Source: Calditrichota bacterium | GTDB taxonomy: Bacteria; Calditrichota; Calditrichia; RBG-13-44-9; J075 | DNA length: 8,243 nucleotides | Assembly (NCBI GenBank): GCA_003695285.1 | Contig: RFIL01000145.1 | Coordinates: 1 to 8,243, forward strand | Direction of reading: 5' to 3' | Shown: piece after piece, positions 1-6,045 of the stretch | Layout: every line of letters begins with the position of its first letter | Numbering within the stretch: position 1 is the stretch's first letter | Notes under the pieces: generated by a model | Seen by the model: the letters and a program-made list of their open reading frames with translations, nothing else | The model's database searches: none | What the model was told of the DNA's origin: nothing | Program-made: the position numbers and the translations under genes

Positions 1-60
1 AAAAACCGTGGAGCCAATAAAAAAGCCCGTTTAATGCGGCATATACATTCCATGAATTAA
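1..60 (+). CDS. Possible C-terminal tail of an upstream gene (partial, unidentified)
   Basis: The frame beginning at base 1 is open for 19 codons and closes with TAA at 58-60. It reads as a basic tail (KNRGANKKARLMRHIHSMN). A second frame (from base 2) is also open, but only to a TAA at 32-34. Either could be the end of a + strand gene that starts before the window. The strong + strand terminator about 25 bases downstream supports a gene ending here. Nothing in so short a stretch identifies a family, and the choice of frame is uncertain. Confidence 0.35.
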   Translation, partial: KNRGANKKARLMRHIHSMN

Positions 61-83
61 GTTTTGCGTTCCCTCCTCAACCC

Positions 84-131
84 AAGAGAAACCGCATGCG
101 ATATCCCCCCTGCGTGCGGTTTCTTTTTTTT
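84..131 (+). terminator. Rho-independent terminator
   Basis: AGAAACCGCATGCG (87-100) pairs with TGCGTGCGGTTTCT (111-124) in a 14-bp stem with two G-U wobbles. The loop is 10 nt (ATATCCCCCC). The stem can be extended by A84-G86 pairing into the following T tract. Eight T residues (124-131) follow the stem. The opposite strand has no comparable T run, so this terminates rightward transcription from the gene upstream and insulates the redox genes that follow. Confidence 0.92.
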
Positions 132-230
132 ATTTATAAGATATCTGGAAGATAACTCCTATCTAGCCCGAAAAGCCCCGAGTAATCCTTATTAGCACTT
201 TCTCAATTTCGTATCTTGGCTTACAGTAAC

Positions 231-242
231 TCTCCCGGGAGA
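231..242. repeat. 12-nt perfect palindrome in the leader of the tlpA-like gene
   Basis: TCTCCCGGGAGA is its own reverse complement and lies about 78 bases before the start codon at 320. It has no loop, so it is more plausible as a protein-binding site than as an RNA hairpin, but no regulator is identified. The rest of 132-319 shows no open reading frame of note and no convincing promoter. Confidence 0.3.
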
Positions 243-319
243 AAAATAAGTTTAGATGTTCCATGAAATACTCTGTTCCGGGGACCGAAGATTGTAACAC
301 CTAAATATCAGGCCTTCAC

Positions 320-1105
320 ATGAAAGCGTTTCTTTTCCATCTTCTCATCATTAGTATCCTGTTGACAAATACCTCCATGGCTCAGCCTTCAGTGGGGGAT
401 TCCGCATTGAATTTTAACTTACCGGACACGAATGGGGTCTACTTTCAACTTGATGATTTTAGCGGCAACATTATTCTGTTTAATTTTTTTGCCTCCTGGT
501 GTATTCCCTGCCAGCAGGAAGCCCCACAGGTAGAATCGGAAATCTGGCAGGCATTTCAGGGGCAGAATGTGATGGTGGTTGGGATCAGCGTGGCGGATTC
601 TATCTTCCAGATTCGCAATTTTGTGGACTTAACCGGAATTACTTACCCCATCCTGAGGGATGTTGATGGTTCATTTTTTAGTGAATACGGATTTGTGTTT
701 TTCCCGGCAAATGTGTTGGTAAATGCTCAGGGTACCATCGAATTTGTGGAAGAAGGATTTAATATTCCCCTGTTTGTCCAAATGATTGATAGCTTGTTGA
801 ATTTAACCGCCATTTCCGGCTCCGAGGAGCCGCTTATAACTTCCCGGACGTTTGAACTTCTCGGACCCTACCCCAATCCTTTCAACAGCTCGGTTCGCAT
901 CCAATTTCAGGTAAATAAACCGGGCCAATTTACTTTTACCCTATATGATATCACCGGAAGCATGGTCAAAAAAGAAAAGCAATATTATCAGAGCGGACTC
1001 CGGGAAATAGCACTGGAAATGAATGGATTTTCCAGCGGGGTATATATATTTTCTCTGGCAGCGGGAAATCATCAGGAAGTAGGAAAATTTGTCCTGCAGA
1101 AATGA
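320..1105 (+). CDS. Secreted TlpA-like thioredoxin-fold protein with T9SS type A sorting domain
   Basis: A 261-residue exported thiol-disulfide protein. Residues 1-21 form a signal peptide (basic start, hydrophobic core, SMA-Q cleavage-like site). Residues 23-165 are a TlpA/ResA/AhpC-TSA-like thioredoxin domain. It has the entry motif VGDSALNFNLPD, the redox motif FFASWCIPC (C61, C64) and a cis-proline region near P129 (FFPANVLV). Residues 180-261 are a T9SS C-terminal domain that opens with LGPYPNPFN and contains the usual SGVYIFSL strand. The only cysteines are the active-site pair. The ATG at 320 follows a weak Shine-Dalgarno (CAGG, 309-312). The gene ends in TGA and a second stop follows soon in frame, so here TGA is an ordinary terminator. 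It lies 40 bp before a larger paralogue carrying TGA in place of C61, and the two are probably one operon. Known for the family: thiol-disulfide exchange outside the cytoplasm. The substrate is unknown. Confidence 0.9.
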   Translation: MKAFLFHLLIISILLTNTSMAQPSVGDSALNFNLPDTNGVYFQLDDFSGNIILFNFFASWCIPCQQEAPQVESEIWQAFQGQNVMVVGISVADSIFQIRNFVDLTGITYPILRDVDGSFFSEYGFVFFPANVLVNAQGTIEFVEEGFNIPLFVQMIDSLLNLTAISGSEEPLITSRTFELLGPYPNPFNSSVRIQFQVNKPGQFTFTLYDITGSMVKKEKQYYQSGLREIALEMNGFSSGVYIFSLAAGNHQEVGKFVLQK

Positions 1106-1133
1106 GTGAGCAGCATGATTCATTCAACAGTAT

Positions 1134-1138
1134 GAGGA
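1134..1138 (+). promoter_or_regulatory. Ribosome binding site that fixes a GTG start
   Basis: GAGGA lies 7 nt before the GTG at 1146. The first codons after that GTG encode a typical signal peptide, so spacing and protein evidence agree on this non-ATG start for the selenoprotein candidate. Confidence 0.7.
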
Positions 1139-1145
1139 AAATTAA

Positions 1146-3158
1146 GTGATCAAAAAAATTTTTATACTCTGGCTCATGTTATTAGTGGTAGCCCTGGCTC
1201 AGGACGAATTTGTGGAACAGGCAGATATTGGCTTCCCTTTTTTTGCTGAGATATTGGATGCTGAAGTTTATGATAACACCCCGGGAAGCGAAGTGATTTT
1301 TATAGTGGGGGTGGGAGGATTTTTGTTTATGGATGTCTCGGATATGAGCAATCCGCAGCTCATCGGACGTTATGATCCCGGTGACATCTTCAAACGATAT
1401 TACAATGGTTGGGCAGTTGGGAATCTGGCGATTGGCGCTGCCCGGAAAGATGGTCTGGACTTTATAGATGTTTCCAATTTGACCAGCCCGACACTTCTCA
1501 ATAATTACCAACATGAAAATTATTTCTATGAAGCCATAACAGTCAGGGATACCATTGCCTATGCTGCCGCTCATGGGGATGGTGTGGAGGTGATTGACAT
1601 CAGCAACCCTCAGGGCCCCGTACATCTCCAAACCCTTGCCGGGTTGGAAAATGCCTGGGATGTGTATCTCGATGGGAATCAACTCTACGTAGCCGATGGG
1701 TTGGGTGGGTTAAAGATTTTTTCTGTAGTCAATGCAGTAGACCCTCAATTGATCGGCTCTCTCCCAATTGATGCCAACGTAAAAGAAGTCATTGTAGCGG
1801 AAGGGTATGCCTTTATAGCAGCCGGTGCCTCCGGTTTCTTCATTGTTGATGTCAGTAGCCCGGACAACCCCCAGCTGGTGGGAAATTTTAACAGCGGATT
1901 TGGGATTGTGCAACATCTGGCTTATGAAAATGGGGTGATCTTCAGTGCCACCTGGGAAATGGTGGAGGCGGTGGATGTGAGCAATCCGCAGAATCCGGTA
2001 TTGCTGGCGACCGAAGATACTCCTATCCGTGCAATGGGAGTAGCGGCTTTTAATAATAAGGTATTCGTAACCGATTGGGCACGATTTAAAACCTTTACCT
2101 TTTCCGATTACACTGAGCCGGATATCCATGTGAAACCAACGGTGTATGATTTCGGGTACCAGGGTGATCAAATTCCCATTGAACACGAGTTCACCGTTTA
2201 TAATCTCGGGGAAAGCGATCTGGTGGTTAGCGATATCCAGAGCAATCGCCCTGAATTGACGGCGACACCAACCAATTTTATCGTTCCTCCAGGAGCAACT
2301 CAGGAAATTGTCGCTACCTTCACCCCCAACAGCCAGAGCACTGTCTTCGGCAGACTGGCTTTTATTACCAATGATGCCGACGAGGCAGAGAAGTTTGTCT
2401 TCGTGTTTGGTGGATCTCCCCGAGTTTCACCGGGAGATACGGCTCCGGAATTTACTCTCAACGATGTGAACGGAACTCCTCACAGTTTACATGATTACTC
2501 CGGTAAAGCGGTTATGCTGGTGTTCTTTGCCAGCTGGTGACCGGTGTGTGGTCCGGAGTTGTCGGACGTGGCATTTACTTTCGGGGAAAGTTTTGATACT
2601 TCCCAGGTTCAGATTCTGGGTATCAATCGGGGAGAGGATCTTAACACAATTCAGGAGTTTATCGAAACCTTTGGAATAACCTATCCGGTATTGCTGGATA
2701 CTGATGGTTCAGTATGGGTTACCTACAAAGTGCAGGGAATTTCCCCTTTCCCACTGGATTGCATTATTGACCAGAACGGAATTATCCGCTATCTCCATTC
2801 CGAATACGATCCTCAGGTGATGCTGGACGTGCTGGATGACATCCTTTCGACCACCCCAACCCCACCACCGGATGATGATGAGGGAACAATTCCCAACCAT
2901 ATCAATTTGGCCTTATACCCCAATCCCACTAATTCGGCATCGGTTGTGCAATTTAATGTGGTGATTCCCGGTGAGGTGGTCTTGACTCTGTATGATGCTA
3001 CCGGTAAGCAGGTGGAAAGAACAGTGCTGGGGCCTTTTTCCGAGCAGGGTAATTTTCAATATCGTTTGGATTTGCAAAACAGAGCCAGCGGGGTGTATAT
3101 TGTTACGGTTGAGAACGGGACATTTCGGGAAAGCAGAAAGCTGGTGTTAATCCAGTAA
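1146..3158 (+). CDS. Predicted T9SS-exported selenoprotein: LVIVD propeller, ASH-like domain, TlpA-like UxxC thioredoxin, sorting domain
   Basis: One 670-residue product if TGA 2538-2540 is read as selenocysteine (U465). Residues 1-18 are a signal peptide (MIKKIFILWLMLLVVALA). About 25-320 are LVIVD repeats of a beta-propeller, with recurring units such as IDVSNLTSP, VIDISNPQGP, FIVDVSSPDNPQL and VDVSNPQNPVLL. About 324-426 are an ASH/HYDIN-like Ig fold (YDFG, then VPPGATQEIVATFTP). Residues 427-568 are a TlpA-like thioredoxin domain with SPGDTAPEFTL, then FFASW-U-P-V-C (U465, C468), then cis-proline region P536 and IIDQNG. Residues 569-581 are a Pro/Asp linker (TTPTPPPDDDEGT). Residues 587-670 are a T9SS type A sorting domain (LALYPNPTN, SGVYIVTV). 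The TGA replaces exactly the first CxxC cysteine, the frame continues without another stop, and a SECIS-like hairpin follows. Known for the families: T9SS cargo is secreted or anchored to the cell surface. Inferred: a surface oxidoreductase with the propeller and Ig domains as a binding scaffold. The alternative is a nonsense mutation or sequencing error at one codon. Substrate unknown. Confidence 0.85.
2538..2540 (+). other. In-frame UGA, predicted selenocysteine codon (U465)
   Basis: The codon context reads F-F-A-S-W-[TGA]-P-V-C-G-P-E. Thioredoxin-fold enzymes have cysteine at this place, and the neighbouring paralogue has WCIPC at the matching site (C61). UxxC forms of thioredoxin-like proteins are an established selenoprotein class. 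TGA is used as a normal stop at the end of the upstream gene (1103-1105), so a general reassignment of TGA is unlikely and local recoding is the better explanation. Confidence 0.85.
2551..2567 (+). promoter_or_regulatory. Candidate bacterial SECIS hairpin
   Basis: GTCCG (2551-2555) pairs perfectly with CGGAC (2563-2567). A further G2556-U2562 wobble closes a 5-nt apical loop, AGTTG. The stem starts 11 nt after the last base of the UGA, and the loop begins 17 nt after it. This agrees with the known bacterial pattern: a short stem-loop inside the coding region, a small apical loop with a G in its first two positions, and about 16-37 nt between UGA and loop. The element lies within codons 469-474 and is translated. 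No bulged U is visible in the short stem, unlike Escherichia coli fdhF. A weak lower extension using 2547-2550 and 2569-2573 is possible. SelB binding is inferred, not shown. Confidence 0.72.
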
Positions 3159-3237
3159 GTTCTGGCAGATGGGGGAATGGAAAAGTGATCACTCTGGTGT
3201 TCCCATACAGGAAAATCACGGGATTTGTTTAAATTTT

Positions 3238-3645
3238 ATGAAAGAGAAATTTTATCAACACGGATTGCAGTTTGAATGTACCGGTTGTGGGAATTGTTGC
3301 TCCAACAATGAGGGCTATGTGGAAATTAGCGAAGAAGAAGCTGTTGCCATTGCTAATTTTTTAAAGATCTCCGAAGCGGAGTTTTTAAAAGAATATGTAA
3401 CCGGTAGTAAAGATCATCGTTGGGAGTTATCTTCTCAGCCAAATGGAGATTGCATCTTTCTTCAGGATAATCGGTGTCAGGTGTATCCGGTTCGCCCCCT
3501 TCAGTGTCGTACCTTCCCTTTCTGGAAAGAAAACCTCAAATCCGCCTATCGCTGGAAACTTCTTGCTGGAGAATGCCCCGGGATTAATCAAGGGAAATGG
3601 CATTCTCGGGAAGAAATTGAAGCGATGTTAAAACTGTCGGATTAA
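3238..3645 (+). CDS. YkgJ-family cysteine-cluster (CxxCxxCC) protein
   Basis: A 135-residue cytoplasmic protein with the complete YkgJ/UPF0153 cysteine pattern. It has CTGCGNCC near residues 14-21, then C-IFL, C-QVYPVRPLQC, RTFPFW, and finally ECPGI. The family is predicted to bind zinc or an iron-sulfur cluster, and its biochemical role is not settled. The start chosen is ATG 3238, because MKEKFYQHGLQFECTGCG begins just where family members usually begin. An in-frame ATG at 3169 would add 23 residues of unusual sequence, and neither start has a strong Shine-Dalgarno. The gene begins 79 bp (or 10 bp with the longer start) after the selenoprotein gene with no terminator visible between them, so co-transcription is possible. 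No transmembrane segment is seen. Confidence 0.85.
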   Translation: MKEKFYQHGLQFECTGCGNCCSNNEGYVEISEEEAVAIANFLKISEAEFLKEYVTGSKDHRWELSSQPNGDCIFLQDNRCQVYPVRPLQCRTFPFWKENLKSAYRWKLLAGECPGINQGKWHSREEIEAMLKLSD

Positions 3646-3794
3646 GTTCGGTTCTTCAACTCCAGCATCCCTCTCCCCAAACAGAGTGGTTCATTTTTTA
3701 GCGAATGTGGTTAAAAATTTGAATACAACCATTACCTCCTCTGCTTCCTGCTCCTGCCAGAGAATGTTCGCTCTCTTTATCCTCTAATTCTTTA

Positions 3795-3826
3795 TTTGAC
3801 ACATTTAGGGATTGATGTTATATTTG
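3795..3826 (+). promoter_or_regulatory. Promoter-like site upstream of purN
   Basis: TTTG at 3795-3798, a 20-nt spacer and TATATTTG at 3819-3826 match the Bacteroidota consensus TTTG-N19-21-TAnnTTTG. The same bases also read as a sigma-70 style TTGACA (3796-3801), 17-nt spacer and TATATT (3819-3824). Transcription would begin near 3831-3835, just before the purN ribosome binding site. The rest of 3646-3794 is pyrimidine-rich on this strand and shows no gene. Confidence 0.6.
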
Positions 3827-3837
3827 CATTTCAAATT

Positions 3838-3841
3838 GAGG
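3838..3841 (+). promoter_or_regulatory. Ribosome binding site deciding the purN start
   Basis: GAGG lies 8 nt before GTG 3850. The only longer in-frame start, TTG 3796, sits inside the predicted promoter and would add 18 residues absent from the family, so GTG 3850 is preferred. Confidence 0.6.
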
Positions 3842-3849
3842 CCAGGAAA

Positions 3850-4482
3850 GTGACCAGAATAGCAGTTTTTGCTTCAGGAAGAGGGAGCAACTTTCAAAGT
3901 ATTTATCATCAAATTAAAGCAGGGTATATCCCTGCCCGGGTGGTTGTGTTAATATCCAACAAGGAACAGGCCGGAGCGCTAACCTTTGCCAGGGAGCAGG
4001 GTATCCCGGCTGAGGTAGTACAACCGGAAGCGTTTCCCAACCCGGAGGAGTTTGGGAAGAAATTGCTGGAGATTTTACAACACCATCGGGTGGATTGGAT
4101 TGTTCTGGCGGGTTATTTAAAAAAAATTCCGGACAACGTGGTGGAAGCGTATGCTAATCGGATTGTGAACATCCATCCCGCTCTTTTGCCGGCTTTCGGT
4201 GGTAAGGGAATGTATGGTATGCGAGTCCATCAGGCGGTGTTTGCATCCGGAGCCAAAGTTTCCGGAGTCACGGTGCATCTGGTCAATACGGAATATGATG
4301 CCGGCCCCATTGTGCTGCAGAAATGTGTGGATATTTCCGATTGTCCATCACCGGAAGCCATCGCCGAAAAGGTTCTGGCAATTGAACACCAACTTTATCC
4401 GCAGGCCCTCAAATTGCTCCTGGAAAATCCATTTTCCATTGCGAATAACCGTGTGATGATAGGAACTCTTAACAATGATTAA
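3850..4482 (+). CDS. purN: Phosphoribosylglycinamide formyltransferase
   Basis: A 210-residue GAR transformylase, the 10-formyltetrahydrofolate-dependent enzyme of the third step of de novo purine synthesis. From the GTG start the protein reads VTRIAVFASGRGSNFQSI, with the phosphate-binding GRGSN at residues 10-14. The catalytic Asn-x-His lies in IVNIHPALLP (N107, H109) and the catalytic Asp in EYDAGPIVLQ (D150). These correspond to N106, H108 and D144 of the Escherichia coli enzyme. Length is normal for the family. Its last 8 nt overlap the start of purH, so the two genes are co-transcribed and probably translationally coupled. A promoter-like site sits directly upstream. Confidence 0.95.
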   Translation: MTRIAVFASGRGSNFQSIYHQIKAGYIPARVVVLISNKEQAGALTFAREQGIPAEVVQPEAFPNPEEFGKKLLEILQHHRVDWIVLAGYLKKIPDNVVEAYANRIVNIHPALLPAFGGKGMYGMRVHQAVFASGAKVSGVTVHLVNTEYDAGPIVLQKCVDISDCPSPEAIAEKVLAIEHQLYPQALKLLLENPFSIANNRVMIGTLNND

Positions 4483-6031
4483 CCTTAAGCGTGTTTTAAT
4501 CAGTTGCTGGAATAAGGATGGGCTGGTCGAATTTGCCCAAGCCTTGCAGGAATGGAACATTGAGATTGTCTCCAGTGGGGGAACTGCCGATCACCTCCGG
4601 AGACATGATGTGCCGGTGACCACGGTGGAAAGTATTACCGGGTATCCCTCCATTTTGGGTGGCAGAGTGAAGACGCTGCATCCCTTAATCCATGCCGCCA
4701 TTCTGGCCGGGGGCTCTCCGGAACATCAGGAAGAATTACAACAACTGGGAGTCGAACCCTTTCAATTGGTGGTGGTGAACCTGTATCCTTTTGTCAACGA
4801 GGCGGTGGAGAAAGGACTTCCCCTCTCCGAAGCGATTGAATACATCGATATCGGTGGGCCGGCCATGCTTCGCGCAGCCGCGAAGAATTATCAGCAGGTG
4901 GTCCCTCTGTTTCATCCCCACCAATATCAGCCGTTCCTCAATCACCTCAAGGAACATCAGGGGAAGGTTGAGGAAACGTTTAGCAGAGAGTATGCCCGGG
5001 AAGCTTTCTTATATACCACCTGGTATGATAGTCAGGTGTATCTCTATTTTTCCCTGGAAGGAACAGCGGGTGAGGAACTCCCCGAGGCGCTTCCAATGGT
5101 TCTGCAAAAAAAAGAAGATTTACGCTACGGAGAAAACCCCCATCAACCTGCAGCTGTTTATCAACCCTATGGGGAGAATTGCTCCGGTTTTGCAAACTTA
5201 AAACAACTGTGGGGGAAACCGCTCTCTTTTAACAATTATGTGGATGTGCATGCCGCTTATTCGCTGGTGCTGGAATTCAAAGAACCGGCTGTGGCCATTA
5301 TCAAACATACCAACCCCTGTGGGGCGGCGCTGAGTGATTCACTCACTGAGGCTTATCAGAAAGCATTGCGCGGCGACCCGGTTTCTGCCTTTGGCGGGAT
5401 TGTGGCACTCAACCAGCCGGTAGACACCTCTACTGCCCGGGAAATGGTCAATGTGTTCTTTGAGTGTATTATTGCTCCGGATTTTGAACCGGAGGCACTG
5501 GAAATTCTAAAGAGCAAAAAAAATTTACGACTATTAACGTTGTCGCCGGATGAGTTACAATCCGGAGAGTTACAGTTGAAATCATTAAGCGGTGTCTATC
5601 TGCTTCAGGAAGAGGACACTGTACAGGAACATCGAGATGAGTGGATGGTGGTTACGGAACGACAGCCGGATAGTGAAGAATGGAAAGAGCTGGACTTTGC
5701 CTGGAAGGTTTGCAAACATGTGAAATCCAACGCCATTGTTTTCACACGAGATTGTGAAATCTATGGTGTGGGTGCCGGGCAGATGTCACGTGTGGATTCG
5801 GTTCGGATTGCCGCCATGAAAGCTGAACAACAACATCGTGATCTAAAAGGCTGTGTGATGGCTTCCGATGCTTTTTTCCCGTTTCGGGATGGTATCGATG
5901 AAGCGGCTCGGGTGGGAATTACCGCAGTGATTCAACCGGGTGGTTCTCGCCGTGACGCAGAAGTTATAGCGGCAGCCAATGAACATCAAATGTCCATGGT
6001 GTTTACTGGAAAACGTCATTTTAAACATTAA
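4475..6031 (+). CDS. purH: Bifunctional AICAR formyltransferase / IMP cyclohydrolase
   Basis: A full-length 518-residue PurH that catalyses the last two steps of IMP synthesis. The N-terminal IMP cyclohydrolase domain (about 1-195) shows RVLISCWNKDG, SSGGTADHL, GGRVKTLHP (62-70), VVVNLYPF and IDIGGPAMLRAAAKN (125-138). The C-terminal AICAR transformylase domain begins near DLRYGENPHQ (215-224). It carries the catalytic Lys-His in IIKHTNPCG (K277, H278), SAFGGIVALN, FFECIIAPDF, SNAIVFT, GVGAGQMSRVDS, SDAFFPFRDG and the closing GKRHFKH. The ATG at 4475 lies 10 nt after AGGA (4461-4464) and overlaps the end of purN by 8 nt. No key residue is missing. It is followed 14 bp later by mreB, probably in the same transcript. 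Confidence 0.97.
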   Translation: MINLKRVLISCWNKDGLVEFAQALQEWNIEIVSSGGTADHLRRHDVPVTTVESITGYPSILGGRVKTLHPLIHAAILAGGSPEHQEELQQLGVEPFQLVVVNLYPFVNEAVEKGLPLSEAIEYIDIGGPAMLRAAAKNYQQVVPLFHPHQYQPFLNHLKEHQGKVEETFSREYAREAFLYTTWYDSQVYLYFSLEGTAGEELPEALPMVLQKKEDLRYGENPHQPAAVYQPYGENCSGFANLKQLWGKPLSFNNYVDVHAAYSLVLEFKEPAVAIIKHTNPCGAALSDSLTEAYQKALRGDPVSAFGGIVALNQPVDTSTAREMVNVFFECIIAPDFEPEALEILKSKKNLRLLTLSPDELQSGELQLKSLSGVYLLQEEDTVQEHRDEWMVVTERQPDSEEWKELDFAWKVCKHVKSNAIVFTRDCEIYGVGAGQMSRVDSVRIAAMKAEQQHRDLKGCVMASDAFFPFRDGIDEAARVGITAVIQPGGSRRDAEVIAAANEHQMSMVFTGKRHFKH

Positions 6032-6036
6032 CCAAC

Positions 6037-6040
6037 GGAG
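6037..6040 (+). promoter_or_regulatory. Ribosome binding site deciding the mreB start
   Basis: GGAG ends 5 nt before ATG 6046. The alternative in-frame GTG at 6040 overlaps this GGAG, so ATG 6046 is the better start. Confidence 0.65.
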
Positions 6041-6045
6041 TGGGT

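Noticed and set aside
1103..1105. Stop-codon reassignment (TGA read as an amino acid throughout the genome)
   Set aside because: The upstream tlpA-like gene ends naturally at TGA right after a complete sorting domain, and the other complete genes show no internal TGA.
2538..2540. TGA as a plain nonsense mutation making a pseudogene
   Set aside because: It falls exactly on the catalytic Cys codon, downstream frame and domains are intact, the paralogue has Cys there, and a SECIS-like hairpin follows. It remains the main alternative if no Sec machinery exists in the genome.
2544..3158. A separate gene starting at GTG 2544
   Set aside because: It would begin in the middle of the thioredoxin active site, with no ribosome binding site and no signal peptide, although it ends in a T9SS export domain.
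3184..3193. AGTGATCACT palindrome between the selenoprotein gene and ykgJ
   Set aside because: A single 10-nt palindrome is expected by chance in a window this size, and it has no associated promoter or T tract.
3691..3732. Minus-strand 13-codon leader-like peptide preceded by AGGAGGT
   Set aside because: The spacing between AGGAGGT and ATG is only about 1-2 nt and nothing lies downstream on that strand for it to lead into. The motif is explained by the pyrimidine-rich + strand tract.
3796..3849. TTG start at 3796 for purN
   Set aside because: This codon lies inside the predicted promoter, and the 18 extra residues do not resemble PurN. GTG 3850 has a good ribosome binding site and gives the family-typical N-terminus.
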